The notes below the pieces were generated by a model. It saw only the letters and a program-made list of their open reading frames with translations. It ran no database searches and was not told the origin of the DNA. 45,144 nt of DNA. It comes from Kribbella caucasensis (GTDB taxonomy: Bacteria > Actinomycetota > Actinomycetes > Propionibacteriales > Kribbellaceae). Location: NCBI RefSeq assembly GCF_004361855.1, contig NZ_SNWQ01000039.1:1-45144 (forward strand), in the 5' to 3' direction. Within the stretch, counting starts at the first letter, position 1; each line of letters opens with the position of its first letter. Positions 9,030-18,066 of this stretch are shown piece after piece. Position numbers and translations under genes: made by a program.

Positions 9030-10480
9030 CCCGGCGGCCACTGGACGCGGTCCTCTATGAGCCCGCCGGAGCAGGCCGGAAGCGGCGCGCAGCGAACCGC
9101 CGCGCGCTGCAGGCCGCGCGCACGAATGGCCGTCGCTCCGAGCAGGACCAGCCACAGAGCGACCCGCTGACGGCGGGTGCGCCACGGACCAGTGCGCCGT
9201 ATTCGGCCAATCGGCGGCTGCCGCTGCTGGTGGACCCGCACCGGGCGACCACCAGGGTGCTGCGGGTCGCCTATCCGTTCCTGGCCGAAGGCGGGCTCGG
9301 ATCGGACGGCACCTACATCGGCTCCGACGTCTTCAGCGGTGGCTCGTTCGTCTACGACCCCTGGGTCCTCTACCAGGCCCGCGTCATCACGAACCCCAAC
9401 CTGTTGCTCGCCGGCGTCATCGGCAGCGGCAAGTCCTCGACCGCGAAGGCCCTGATCACCCGGTCCATCGCGCTCGGCCACAAGGCCTACGTCCCGTGTG
9501 ACCCGAAGGGGGAGTGGAGCTCGGTGTCCGAGGCGTTCGGCGGAGCAGCGATCAAGCTCGGCCCCGGTCTGCCGACCAGGCTGAACCCGCTCGACGCGGG
9601 GACACGACCCAGCGCAGTACCGGTCGGCGAGTGGCAACGTGTCGTGCGATCACGCAGACGTGCGCTACTCGGAACCCTGGCCGAATCCACGCTGGGTCGG
9701 CCCTTGTCCGCAATCGAGCACACCTGCCTGGACCTCTCGCTGGATTCGGTCACCACGTCGGCGGAACCGACGATCCCCGACGTCGTGGTGGCGCTGTTCG
9801 AACCTGACGCTGATCGGGCGGCCGCGGTCGGCACGAGCGTGCGGATTCTCACCACGGAAGGGCGTGAGGTGTCCCATGCGATTCGACGGATGGTGCATGG
9901 GGACCTGGCCGGCATGTTCGATGGGCCGTCGACGACCCAGTTCGATGCGTCGCTGCCGATGGTGACGCTGGACTCGTCCTGGATCGGGGCTGGAGGCAAC
10001 GACCTGGCGCTGCGCTTGACCCTTGCGTGCGCGTCGTCCTGGATGGAGGCCGCCGTCTCCGATCCCGCGGGTGGGCAGCGGTTCATCGTGTACGACGAGG
10101 GCTGGCGCGTGATGCGGGATCCAGCGCTGCTGCGCCGCATGCAGGAACAGTGGAAGCTGTCCCGCGCCTGGGGCGTCGCCAATGTGCTGATCGTTCACCG
10201 GCTGTCCGACCTGGCCGCGGTCGGCGATCTCGGGTCCGAGGCACGCGCGTTGGCTGAGGGGCTGCTGGCCGACTGCTCGACCAGGATCATGCTCCGGCAA
10301 GAACCCGACCAGCTCGCCCGGACCGCCACGCTCCTCGGACTGACCGATGTCGAGATCGCGACCATCGCGAAGCTGCCGAAGGGACGGGCGTTGTGGCGGC
10401 TGCCGAACAGGTCGTTCGTCGTCCAGCTCGTCCGGCATGCCCGGGAGGCTGAGCTGTTCGACACCGACGCGAGGATGTGA
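9026..10480 (+). CDS. VirB4-like conjugation ATPase
   Basis: This encodes 484 residues. Walker A is GVIGSGKSS (about 130-138) and Walker B is FIVYDEGW (about 353-360). LIVHRLSDL and a late ARTATLLGL region follow, as in VirB4/TraC-type ATPases. The first 60 residues are basic and probably flexible. It lacks the long N-terminal VirB4 domain, which fits a system where the preceding SCO6880-type protein supplies it. It energises channel assembly or DNA transfer. The ATG at 9026 overlaps the preceding TGA (ATGA). Confidence 0.88.
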   Translation: MTRRPLDAVLYEPAGAGRKRRAANRRALQAARTNGRRSEQDQPQSDPLTAGAPRTSAPYSANRRLPLLVDPHRATTRVLRVAYPFLAEGGLGSDGTYIGSDVFSGGSFVYDPWVLYQARVITNPNLLLAGVIGSGKSSTAKALITRSIALGHKAYVPCDPKGEWSSVSEAFGGAAIKLGPGLPTRLNPLDAGTRPSAVPVGEWQRVVRSRRRALLGTLAESTLGRPLSAIEHTCLDLSLDSVTTSAEPTIPDVVVALFEPDADRAAAVGTSVRILTTEGREVSHAIRRMVHGDLAGMFDGPSTTQFDASLPMVTLDSSWIGAGGNDLALRLTLACASSWMEAAVSDPAGGQRFIVYDEGWRVMRDPALLRRMQEQWKLSRAWGVANVLIVHRLSDLAAVGDLGSEARALAEGLLADCSTRIMLRQEPDQLARTATLLGLTDVEIATIAKLPKGRALWRLPNRSFVVQLVRHAREAELFDTDARM

Positions 10481-10485
10481 CGCCG

Positions 10486-12261
10486 ATGAACCTCGGCACA
10501 AGCAAGCACTCCGACGGCCTCGCCGACTTCGCTCTCGTCGGTGCCGGACTGTTGCTGGCAGCAACTCTCGTGCTCTACACCGCCGGCGGCATCAGCAGCG
10601 CCTTGGTGGCAGGGGAGTGGGTCCGAACCGACTGGACCGCGGCGATCAAGGTGCTGATCGACCCGGCGCACCCAGCGACGGCCTTCAACCTCGATCCCCG
10701 TCGCCTGCCGGCCGTCCTGTACTGGGTTGTCGTCGCTTCGTTGGCCGCGGTGCCGCTGGCCGGTATCGAGGTTGCGCGGCGCTGGGCCCAGCACCACCAG
10801 GCCCGAACCACCAGCCGCATGAGGTCACTGGCCGCCCGGCGTGGCCTCGCCACCCGTGCCGAAGTCGAACTGGCGGTCGGTCGCCGGCAAGTACTGCGAC
10901 GCGGCCGCGCCGCACGACCGCTTGCACCCAGCGGGGTACCGGACGAAGTCGGCGTCAAGCTCGGCCAGTCGCGAGGCCGCGAATGCTGGGCCAGCGTCGA
11001 AGACTCCCAGATCCACCTCGGACCGCCACGATCCGGCAAGGGCCTGCACCAGATCATCGGCGCGATCCTGGACGCCCCCGGCGCCGTCGTGACAACCTCG
11101 ACCCGCCCAGACAACCTCGCCGCCACCCTCACACTCCGTCGACAGATCGGGCCGGTCGCGATCTTCGACCCGCAAGGACTCGGTGGTCGAGAAGGCATCC
11201 GCTGGTCCCCGGTCCGCGGCTGCGAAAACCCAACCACCGCAATCGTGCACGCCAGCGGCCTCGCAGCCGGTGCCGGCTTCACCAAGGGCGGAGTCTCCGA
11301 CGGAGCGTTCTGGCACGGCCAAACCGAGATGGCCCTGCGTGGCCTGCTCCACGCCGCAGCCATCGACGGCTCCGGCACCAGCCAGCTCTACCGCTGGGGC
11401 CTCGAACCAGCCTCCGCCATCGAAGCCGTCACCATCCTCAACCGAGCACCCGAAGCCGCCGAGGGCTGGGGCGACACCCTCGACGGCATCGTCCGCATGG
11501 ACGGCCGAACCCGCGACGCCATCTGGGCCGGCGTCAGGTCCTCCCTGTCCGCACTCGCCGACCCCGCCGTACGCAAAGCCTTCGACCCACCACCCGGCAC
11601 CGGCCTCGACCCGAAGACCTTCCTCGCCGAACGAGGCACCATCTACCTCCTCGGCACCGGAGTCGGCGCCAGCGCCACCTCCTCCTTCATCGCAGCCCTC
11701 CTGGAAGACATCACCGAATCCGCCCGCCAAATCGCCGCACGCAACCCAGGCGGCCGGATGGAACCACCACTCGCCCTGGTCCTCGACGAGATCGCCAACC
11801 TCTGCGCCGTACCCTCCCTCCCATCGCTGATGGCAGACGGCGGAGGCTCCGGCATCTCAACCCTGGTAGTGATCCAGTCCCTCGCCCAGGCCAGAGAACG
11901 CTGGGGCGACCAAGCAGCCGCAGCCATGTGGGACGCCGCCACCCTCCGCCTCATCCTCGGCGGCTCAGCCCAACCCCGAGACCTCCAAGACCTCTCCGCC
12001 GTCTGCGGAGAACGAGACGACGAGATCCGCAACTGGAGCCGCGGTGCAGACGGCGGCCGCACCATCTCCACCAGCACTCGCCGTATCCCCATCCTGCCGC
12101 CCGACGTCATCCGGACCCTGCCCTTCGGCACCGGCATTCTCCTGGCCCGCACCGCCCCACCGATCCTGCTCCAGATGACGCCATGGACCGACCGCCTCGA
12201 CGCCGACCAGATCCACCGCAGCATCACCCAAGCCACGACCCACGGCGGACCGACAGAATGA
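10486..12261 (+). CDS. VirD4/TraG-like coupling ATPase
   Basis: This encodes about 591 residues. Two N-terminal membrane helices (about 14-36 and 77-95) anchor a cytoplasmic ATPase with Walker A GPPRSGKG and Walker B LALVLDEIANLC. The C-terminal part has a TraM-recognition-type layout (VVIQSLAQARERWG, then LILGG). The coupling protein delivers the relaxase-DNA complex to the channel. The ATG at 10486 is chosen; a GTG at 10477 overlapping the preceding stop (GTGA) is an alternative. The second half has a different codon texture, with many CCA/CGA and C-ending codons, from the first genes of the operon. Confidence 0.88.
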   Translation: MNLGTSKHSDGLADFALVGAGLLLAATLVLYTAGGISSALVAGEWVRTDWTAAIKVLIDPAHPATAFNLDPRRLPAVLYWVVVASLAAVPLAGIEVARRWAQHHQARTTSRMRSLAARRGLATRAEVELAVGRRQVLRRGRAARPLAPSGVPDEVGVKLGQSRGRECWASVEDSQIHLGPPRSGKGLHQIIGAILDAPGAVVTTSTRPDNLAATLTLRRQIGPVAIFDPQGLGGREGIRWSPVRGCENPTTAIVHASGLAAGAGFTKGGVSDGAFWHGQTEMALRGLLHAAAIDGSGTSQLYRWGLEPASAIEAVTILNRAPEAAEGWGDTLDGIVRMDGRTRDAIWAGVRSSLSALADPAVRKAFDPPPGTGLDPKTFLAERGTIYLLGTGVGASATSSFIAALLEDITESARQIAARNPGGRMEPPLALVLDEIANLCAVPSLPSLMADGGGSGISTLVVIQSLAQARERWGDQAAAAMWDAATLRLILGGSAQPRDLQDLSAVCGERDDEIRNWSRGADGGRTISTSTRRIPILPPDVIRTLPFGTGILLARTAPPILLQMTPWTDRLDADQIHRSITQATTHGGPTE

Positions 12262-12662
12262 CCACCGAGCACGACCTCATCCGAGCACTCAGCCTGAACG
12301 CCGGCGATCTCGCAGATCCGCTCGTCGTCCGCTGGAAAGACCTAGACCCAGACGCGACAACCGAGGAACTCGAACGCCTCCGCAACTGGGTCGACTGGCT
12401 GCACACCCGCTACCGGCTCGACCACAAGGTCTTCCCACCCTGCTGGTCCGAACACGGCTCCCTGGTCGAAGAACTCTCCGCCCTCCGCACCCTCTGGGAG
12501 GCCTGCTACCTCGACGACGCATCCCCCTCGGACCCCATCACCTTCCACCGCGACCTAGAACCAGCGATGCGCCGCCTCAGAGAATGGACCTCACGCCTCG
12601 GCTGCACCCGCACCGCCCATCGGCCCGAGCCCGATCCAGACCCCGATTTGGCGAGCGATTGA
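12258..12662 (+). CDS. small acidic protein at end of conjugation operon, DUF4913-like
   Basis: This encodes 134 residues, with the ATG overlapping the coupling-protein stop (ATGA). The Trp-rich middle (LRNWVDWLHTRY, then CWSEHGSLVEELSALRTLWEA) and the layout resemble DUF4913-type proteins often carried by actinobacterial plasmids and integrative elements. The role is unknown. Tight coupling to the coupling protein suggests an accessory function in transfer. Confidence 0.6.
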   Translation: MTTEHDLIRALSLNAGDLADPLVVRWKDLDPDATTEELERLRNWVDWLHTRYRLDHKVFPPCWSEHGSLVEELSALRTLWEACYLDDASPSDPITFHRDLEPAMRRLREWTSRLGCTRTAHRPEPDPDPDLASD

Positions 12663-12729
12663 ACGGCCACTGCCGCCGACATGGACACCTGCTGTCGGGA
12701 TGGCCGCAGTCGCAGTGCTGAGCCGTTCA
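12660..12729 (+). terminator. nested inverted repeats after the transfer operon
   Basis: TGAACGGC (12660-12667) pairs with GCCGTTCA (12722-12729). Inside the loop CCGACA and TGTCGG can form a second stem. The structure begins at the stop codon of the last transfer gene. It could end the transcript, though no T-run follows; a recombination or processing site is also possible. Confidence 0.35.
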
Positions 12730-12743
12730 GCTGTTTACGGTGA

Positions 12744-13073
12744 TTGCCGTGGTTGATCGCCCCAATGAGCGTTCCCCGGCCGGAGCAACGGGCCGATCCG
12801 GCTGACATGCCAGCCGCTGGTTACGGGCCTGATGAGCCGGTGCGGGTGCTGGAGCAGTACGCCGACCTGCCGCTGCACAACGAGGACTCGGGCCGAGCTG
12901 GTCCGTGGTATGACCACTTGATGGCGCCGGAGCCGTCCTCGGTATACCTCGTCGACGACCGCTACCTCTACGCTGCCGACGCGGCCGGGCGGGTGTCGCA
13001 CGCTGAGGGCTGGCTCGGCTGGCTGCCGACTGGTCAATCCCCGTCGACCCACAGACCTAGGCCGACGACCTGA
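12744..13073 (+). pseudogene. fragment resembling the linker of a secreted nuclease or polymorphic toxin
   Basis: This is a 109-codon frame. The segment VYLVDDRYLYAADAAGRVSHAEG resembles the strand-rich linker ahead of DNA/RNA non-specific endonuclease domains in actinobacterial toxins. No nuclease domain follows: the frame stops and a neighbouring frame continues only to about 13140. It is probably a 5' remnant of a larger toxin gene. The rest of 12663-13362 holds nothing I can support. Confidence 0.3.
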
Positions 13074-13362
13074 CCGAGTTCCCTAGGACCGACCCGTACA
13101 TTCCGTCCTGGATGCGGGCAAAGGTCAGGCCCGCGCACTGACCCGCGAAGGTGCAACTTTGACGCCTGCGAGGTGCCATCGGCCCGCACTTTGGAGGCAT
13201 AGTTCGCAGCTTAGCGCGCTAGTCGCCCGCGGCGATCAAGCTCCCTGGCGGATGCCGACCAAAGCATCTGGGACTCGGTGGTGAAGTCCGTGACGACCGC
13301 AAACCCAGGCAATTGCGGCAACGCTGGCGGGCTTGGCGTCGGCGCGATCTGGCGCGTCGGGC

Positions 13363-14691
13363 TCATTCGGCTGTTGTCGGCGGCGGTCGCTCCTCAGCCG
13401 AGAGTCGTAGGTTTCGTACCTCGAGCGAGAGCAGCGGTAGCAGGCACAGGGCGATGAGGAGTGCGCCCACGTACATCCATGTCGCGCGCAGGCCGGCGAC
13501 AAGTGCTATCGGGCCGGCCACCGAGTATAGAACAGTCCGGAGGGACCAGGAGACCAGCGAGTCGTATGAGCTGACTCGGGCACGGAAATCGGGCAGCACG
13601 ACCGCCTGGAGCACAGTGTTCCACAGGGCGTTGAACCACTGTATGGATACGCCGGCGATGACTGCGGCAGCGAGAACGAGCCAATGCGGAGCGCGCAGGC
13701 CGATCGTGAACATGAGGGGTGTTGAAAGCACGAGGATCAAGAACCCGACGCGCAGCGGGTGGACGAACTCCAGCCTCATGGCCATCGCCGCGCCGCCAAT
13801 CAGTCCTAGCCCGACGCAGGACATCACGAGGCCCCATCCCGCGCTTCCGCCGAGCCACTCGACGGCGCTGACAGGCCCAACGACCGAGATGCACGCGACG
13901 AATGCAGCGCCATACGTCCCGCCAAAGATAATGCCGATCCCAATCGATGGGCGGGCTCGGAGTTCAGCCCAGCCTTCGCTGAAGCTGTGCAGCAGGCCAG
14001 GCTCCGCAGGTACACGACTGATCGGTAGAACCCTGTGCAGTGACCAGAGAAGGGCAAAGCTGACTACAAACGTCGCGGCATCGATGGCGACGACGACACC
14101 GGCTCCGACGCTCGCAATGGCGAATCCGCCAACTGCAGGAGCGCCGATGAAAGCAATACCAAGTGCCAGGAACAACGCCGAGTTCGCGGCTTGTAACTGT
14201 TCTTTGTCGACAGTCCTGGGGATAAGTGCGTCAAGCGACGGCATCTGGAGGGCGTATCCGACGCCGTACAGGATCTGGCTGACCACAATCAAACCGATCG
14301 ATGCGTGCTGCGTCAGTAGCAGCGCAGCCAGTCCGGCCTGAGCCACGCCCTGGACGAGGTCGGAGAACATCATCACCGAGATGGGAGACGCTCGATCGGC
14401 GAGAATGCCTCCGAGGAGTACCAGCAGGATAAGAGGGATGATCCGAGCCGTCAGGGCAAAACCGACATCGGCGGACGAGCCGTCAGCCTCCAGAACTGCG
14501 AAGGCGACCGCGATCGGCGACACCGAGTCACCAATATAGGTGATCAGTCTTGCATTGAAGAGGAGTCGGAACTCGCGCCGGCGAAGCAGCGTCGTCAGGC
14601 TCGTCGCCTCTGTCGGCTTCCACAACCGGCTCAGCAGACGGCGAGCTCTGCTTCTCGCGGTTTGTGGCGTCGGCACTGTCTCAGCCTCCAT
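13363..14691 (-). CDS. MFS transporter, likely exporter of the RiPP cluster
   Basis: This encodes 442 residues with about 12 hydrophobic segments and the MFS loop signature LADRASPISVMMFSDLVQG after helix 2. It belongs to the enterobactin-exporter-like/MFS-3 type common in natural-product clusters. A basic N-terminal tail precedes the first helix. It is the last gene of a minus-strand operon, 24 bases downstream of the methyltransferase stop. Export of, and self-protection against, the modified peptide is the natural role. No dedicated ABC-type leader peptidase transporter is present, so the leader must be removed elsewhere or before export. Confidence 0.85.
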   Translation of the reverse strand: MEAETVPTPQTARSRARRLLSRLWKPTEATSLTTLLRRREFRLLFNARLITYIGDSVSPIAVAFAVLEADGSSADVGFALTARIIPLILLVLLGGILADRASPISVMMFSDLVQGVAQAGLAALLLTQHASIGLIVVSQILYGVGYALQMPSLDALIPRTVDKEQLQAANSALFLALGIAFIGAPAVGGFAIASVGAGVVVAIDAATFVVSFALLWSLHRVLPISRVPAEPGLLHSFSEGWAELRARPSIGIGIIFGGTYGAAFVACISVVGPVSAVEWLGGSAGWGLVMSCVGLGLIGGAAMAMRLEFVHPLRVGFLILVLSTPLMFTIGLRAPHWLVLAAAVIAGVSIQWFNALWNTVLQAVVLPDFRARVSSYDSLVSWSLRTVLYSVAGPIALVAGLRATWMYVGALLIALCLLPLLSLEVRNLRLSAEERPPPTTAE

Positions 14692-14715
14692 GGCCGCGGC
14701 CTCAAGCCGCCGCCC

Positions 14716-15648
14716 TCACGCTGCCTTCACGGCCGTGAGGTAGGCAAACGACTGGATACGCCTGGGCACCTCACCACGCTCGACCATCGGCCGGAGCCGG
14801 TCCTCGACATTCGTCATGTCTTGGGCATCGAGTGCGCCAGACATGATTTCGCGGATCGTCGGACTCCAAGGGCGCGGCCGCGACGCGAGGAACGCGGACC
14901 AATCCGTCAGGACAGCAGCGCTAGTCGTGAATCGAAGGTCTACGTCGACGATGGCGTCGGCCAGGCCAGCCATGTCGGCCCAGACCAGGAGATCGATCTC
15001 GTCGAATGTTGGTTGGTCTGAGCCTCCCTCTGTCGAGGTTCGCAACCACGCCTCGACGGAGGCCGCTGCCCTGTCGAGACCCGGAACGACGTAACCGAAC
15101 ATGGTCGGTGCGCCAACCGCCAATTGCCGCACGTGAATCGTCTCGAAGAGAGATAGACGCCCACCCGGTCGCAGCACGCGAGCAATAGCAGCGAATGCAG
15201 CAGCTTGGTCTGCGACATAGCAAAGGACCGACCGGGCGGTCGCGACATCCGCGGACTCGCTCTCCACACCCGCCAGGTCTTGAGCGTCGGCCACGACGAA
15301 TGAACACCTGTCCGTTACTCCAAGCTGCTCGCTTCGCCGTACACACGTGTCGATGAGACCGGAAGACAAGTCGTTGAAGATGACCCGACCTTCCTCGCCC
15401 AGTCGCTTCAGCGCTCCGAATCCAACGAAACCGGTCCCAGTGCCGATGTCCAAGACCACATCGGCCGGCCGGAGGCGCGCACGATCGAGAAGCCGTTCCC
15501 GGATTGGTACCAGCGCAGCAGAACTCCGCCGCTCGGCGGTCTGGTCGCCGCCGAGGCGGTCATGCGTCCACCATCGGCACCAGCGGTCATCGGTCATGTG
15601 GCTCACCGACGCCAGCGCCGTCTCGGTCTTTTCCGCCGAAACTTCCAC
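14716..15648 (-). CDS. SAM-dependent methyltransferase of the RiPP cluster
   Basis: This encodes about 310 residues. The class I SAM motif is VLDIGTGTGFVGFGAL, followed by VIFNDLSS, VVADAQDL and VLRPGGRLSLFE. The C-terminal 130 residues form a variable, probably substrate-binding, region. The start is uncertain. GTG 15648 has AAGGGG eight bases upstream, the frame is open back to 15714, and an ATG at 15597 is also possible. The lower third-position GC before 15650 argues against the longest form. The enzyme probably methylates the precursor peptide or a product of the oxidative enzymes encoded upstream. Confidence 0.82.
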   Translation of the reverse strand: MEVSAEKTETALASVSHMTDDRWCRWWTHDRLGGDQTAERRSSAALVPIRERLLDRARLRPADVVLDIGTGTGFVGFGALKRLGEEGRVIFNDLSSGLIDTCVRRSEQLGVTDRCSFVVADAQDLAGVESESADVATARSVLCYVADQAAAFAAIARVLRPGGRLSLFETIHVRQLAVGAPTMFGYVVPGLDRAAASVEAWLRTSTEGGSDQPTFDEIDLLVWADMAGLADAIVDVDLRFTTSAAVLTDWSAFLASRPRPWSPTIREIMSGALDAQDMTNVEDRLRPMVERGEVPRRIQSFAYLTAVKAA

Positions 15649-15694
15649 CGTGCACACCCCTTCGATGCGGAGTAGAGCCTGACTCAGTTCAGAA

Positions 15695-16849
15695 TCAGAT
15701 CGGACCAAGAGCAAAGCTCCCGTCGTCGAGCGCCATCGTTTGGTGCATCAACCATTGACACAGTCGATGGCCTCGTGGACTGAGCACCGGCTCACCGACT
15801 TCCACAACACGCGAGCCGAGATAGTGCGCTCGCCTGCCCGCCACAGACTGCATCTGGGCTAGCTCGCTCACCGACGGACTGCTGTCAGACCTGCGGACTC
15901 GGGCACATGCGGCGAACGCTGTCAGGTGAGCGTAAACATGGAAGGCAAAGAGTGCTCGCCCCAGAATCCATTCATTGGGTGGCGCGTTCCAGGGTGAGAC
16001 GACCATCGGGAAGTCGTCGCCAGCGACCTCGGCGCGCACCATCGAGGAGATGAGGTGGAGGTCGAGGAGTTTGTGATGCAGAGCCTCGTGCAGCAACGCA
16101 TCCGCGGTCGTCCACACGGAATCGAGAGACCGCTCAGACAGGAAGATCGTTCCAGGAAACTGTCGATGGCTCATACTCTTGAACGTGCAATCGTCTGTCA
16201 CGATGCACAAGGTCGGCGCGTGGGCGAACACACCAGACGCAAGTTCAGGGACGACCTCGCAGAGCGTGTTCAACGCCGTCTGCAGCACGTCGACGTGCTT
16301 TGGCGCGGGGCTTAGCAGCTCGTCCTCAGGATGCTCGCTGTCGTGAATGAACTCACGGAACATGCGCCAGAAAGTCGAGGACACAGGCGAATCCTCCATG
16401 TTCGGGCTGAGAACATGCACAGCATCGGAGATAGCCGGCGGACCAATCCGCCACGTCCCGGTCATCGCCGCGACGGTGGGAAGCTGCGGCATGGCCTCGC
16501 CTGTTGAGTGCTGGTCTGACCTACGCGCAAGCGAATCGAGAATCTCGGTGAGAAGCTCAGAGAGTGCGCAGTCCGGGGCAACCGTGCCAGCATGGGCCTC
16601 ATCCGAGAGGGCTTGCTCCGTTGCGCTCCTCACGACCGGATCGCGCTCGAGGATGCACAACCAATCCAACGGGAGCCTGGAAACTCGATCCTGCAGTGGA
16701 GGGTCGAGGTAGCCGCTCAGCGATTGCACGCCCGAGGCCAAGACTGCGAGGGCTCGCGAAACGATCGACGGCGAGTAGCCAAACTCATCATGCTCAGCGA
16801 AACTGCACAGTACCGAGCCTAGTTGTGTCTCTTCGGTCAATACGGTCAT
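15695..16849 (-). CDS. HExxH-motif RiPP modification enzyme (aKG-HExxH peptide beta-hydroxylase type)
   Basis: This encodes 384 residues. The defining motif is LLHEALHHKLLDL, with HEALH at about residues 254-258, in a protein of the size and layout of actinobacterial HEXXH-motif peptide-modifying proteins. Members of this family are 2-oxoglutarate/iron-dependent beta-hydroxylases of RiPP precursors. The two His of the motif are the expected metal ligands, so it need not be a peptidase. The ATG at 16849 has GAGGAA upstream and overlaps the preceding TGA (ATGA). Placement between SagB-type enzymes and a methyltransferase strongly implies action on the adjacent precursor. I assign the family from the motif and context, not from an alignment. 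Confidence 0.75.
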   Translation of the reverse strand: MTVLTEETQLGSVLCSFAEHDEFGYSPSIVSRALAVLASGVQSLSGYLDPPLQDRVSRLPLDWLCILERDPVVRSATEQALSDEAHAGTVAPDCALSELLTEILDSLARRSDQHSTGEAMPQLPTVAAMTGTWRIGPPAISDAVHVLSPNMEDSPVSSTFWRMFREFIHDSEHPEDELLSPAPKHVDVLQTALNTLCEVVPELASGVFAHAPTLCIVTDDCTFKSMSHRQFPGTIFLSERSLDSVWTTADALLHEALHHKLLDLHLISSMVRAEVAGDDFPMVVSPWNAPPNEWILGRALFAFHVYAHLTAFAACARVRRSDSSPSVSELAQMQSVAGRRAHYLGSRVVEVGEPVLSPRGHRLCQWLMHQTMALDDGSFALGPI

Positions 16850-17994
16850 GAGAGTTCCTCAGGTTCGTGACCTGCTGGCTCAGGGCCCGGCGCGCGGTGC
16901 CGCGACCGGGGACCTCCGACGGCAATCAGGTACGTAGGATCTTGCTCGCTGGGTGTCACGTGAAGGAGGTTAACGAGACGGTCGTCGTCGATGGCCGGCG
17001 TGACGAAGGATCGCAGTCCCATGGCAGTCGCTACGAGGAGTGCGGTCTGCGCGAACCCTCCGACATCGTAGTGAGCCATCCGATAGAAGTGCGAGGTCCG
17101 GTACTTCCACATGTACTGAGCCCAGTTGATGGACAGGATCAACACTGCCGGCGCCCCATCGGCAAAGTCGACACCCCACAGGAGTTCGGACACGGACTTC
17201 AATGGGGATTCAGGTTGCCCTACCGGTACCAGCGCATGACGTTGGGGGCTGTACCGGTAAAGCCACCGACCGCCCAGACCCGCTGCCGACGCTTGAACTG
17301 GATCGAAGACCACATGCACGGTGAGGAACGGATAGGCGTCGCCGACCTTGCCCGATTCGGACGCGACGCGCGTTGCGTAGTACCGCGCTGAGTCGACAAC
17401 TGCGATACGACGGAACGACCAATGGAGGATCGTCGACAGCTCGTCAAGGTCGATCGATGTGCGCGCGAAGTTACGGCAGGTTCTCCGTGCCTGCAATACG
17501 TCGCGGAGCTCCGTGGTGCTGAACTGCCGTGCGGGAGCTGGCAAGATCACCTCCTGTGGATGCTCCGGATCTTCGACGCCCGGCCGCGGCTCGTCCGGTA
17601 CGACGAGCTTGTCGACGTGGTAGAAGGTGTAGACCTCTGCCCCTTCTGGATACACGTGCCGCCACCGCAAACCGCGTGTTGCGCGATGAAAGGTCAGCGC
17701 ATCTCCCCAGCCGAGCCGTCGCCAGGCTTCCTCCGCTGCCGTTGGCGAACGGTGCTCCGGCGACAGCAGGCCATAACGCACGAAGACGTCAAGCAGGCGG
17801 CTCGCATCGTGTGGAGTCAGCGCCAGCCTCTCAGCCGCGTTCGCAACGAACGTCGCGCCTTGGATCGGAGATGGCAGGGTCATCACCCATTGAGCGAGTG
17901 CCGACGAATCCGTCATGAACTCCTCGCGCCGGGAACCTTCACCCCAGACAAGCTGCAGTTGACCAGGCACCTCGAGCGATGGCCGCACGAGCAA
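16846..17994 (-). CDS. SagB-type dehydrogenase (nitroreductase fold), second copy
   Basis: This encodes 382 residues. A roughly 100-residue N-terminal winged-helix-like region (LQLVWGEG, then ALTPHDASRLLDVFVRYGLL) is followed by the nitroreductase domain beginning at LQARRTCRNFA. Later come YRYSPQRHALVPVG, YRMAHYDVGGFAQTALLVATAMGL and a C-terminal tail. SagB-type enzymes are FMN-dependent and classically oxidise azolines to azoles, but no cyclodehydratase is encoded here, so another dehydrogenation is likely. The start is TTG 17994, with a weak ribosome site. An internal ATG at about 17916 would remove part of the N-terminal domain. It shares only the family pattern with the upstream SagB-type gene and is not a recent duplicate. 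Confidence 0.82.
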   Translation of the reverse strand: MLVRPSLEVPGQLQLVWGEGSRREEFMTDSSALAQWVMTLPSPIQGATFVANAAERLALTPHDASRLLDVFVRYGLLSPEHRSPTAAEEAWRRLGWGDALTFHRATRGLRWRHVYPEGAEVYTFYHVDKLVVPDEPRPGVEDPEHPQEVILPAPARQFSTTELRDVLQARRTCRNFARTSIDLDELSTILHWSFRRIAVVDSARYYATRVASESGKVGDAYPFLTVHVVFDPVQASAAGLGGRWLYRYSPQRHALVPVGQPESPLKSVSELLWGVDFADGAPAVLILSINWAQYMWKYRTSHFYRMAHYDVGGFAQTALLVATAMGLRSFVTPAIDDDRLVNLLHVTPSEQDPTYLIAVGGPRSRHRAPGPEPAGHEPEELS

Positions 17995-18066
17995 CTCGGG
18001 ATCAACGACTAGCCAGGACTCAGCCAGCTCATCGAAAGCGGACGGACTCCTCGACTGCGGTACCCA

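Noticed and set aside
10347..12257. A very long plus-strand frame rich in Arg, Pro and His overlapping the VirB4 and coupling-protein genes
   Set aside because: It is out of frame with two clear ATPases and has extreme low-complexity composition. Only its last 134 codons (from 12258) look like a real protein.
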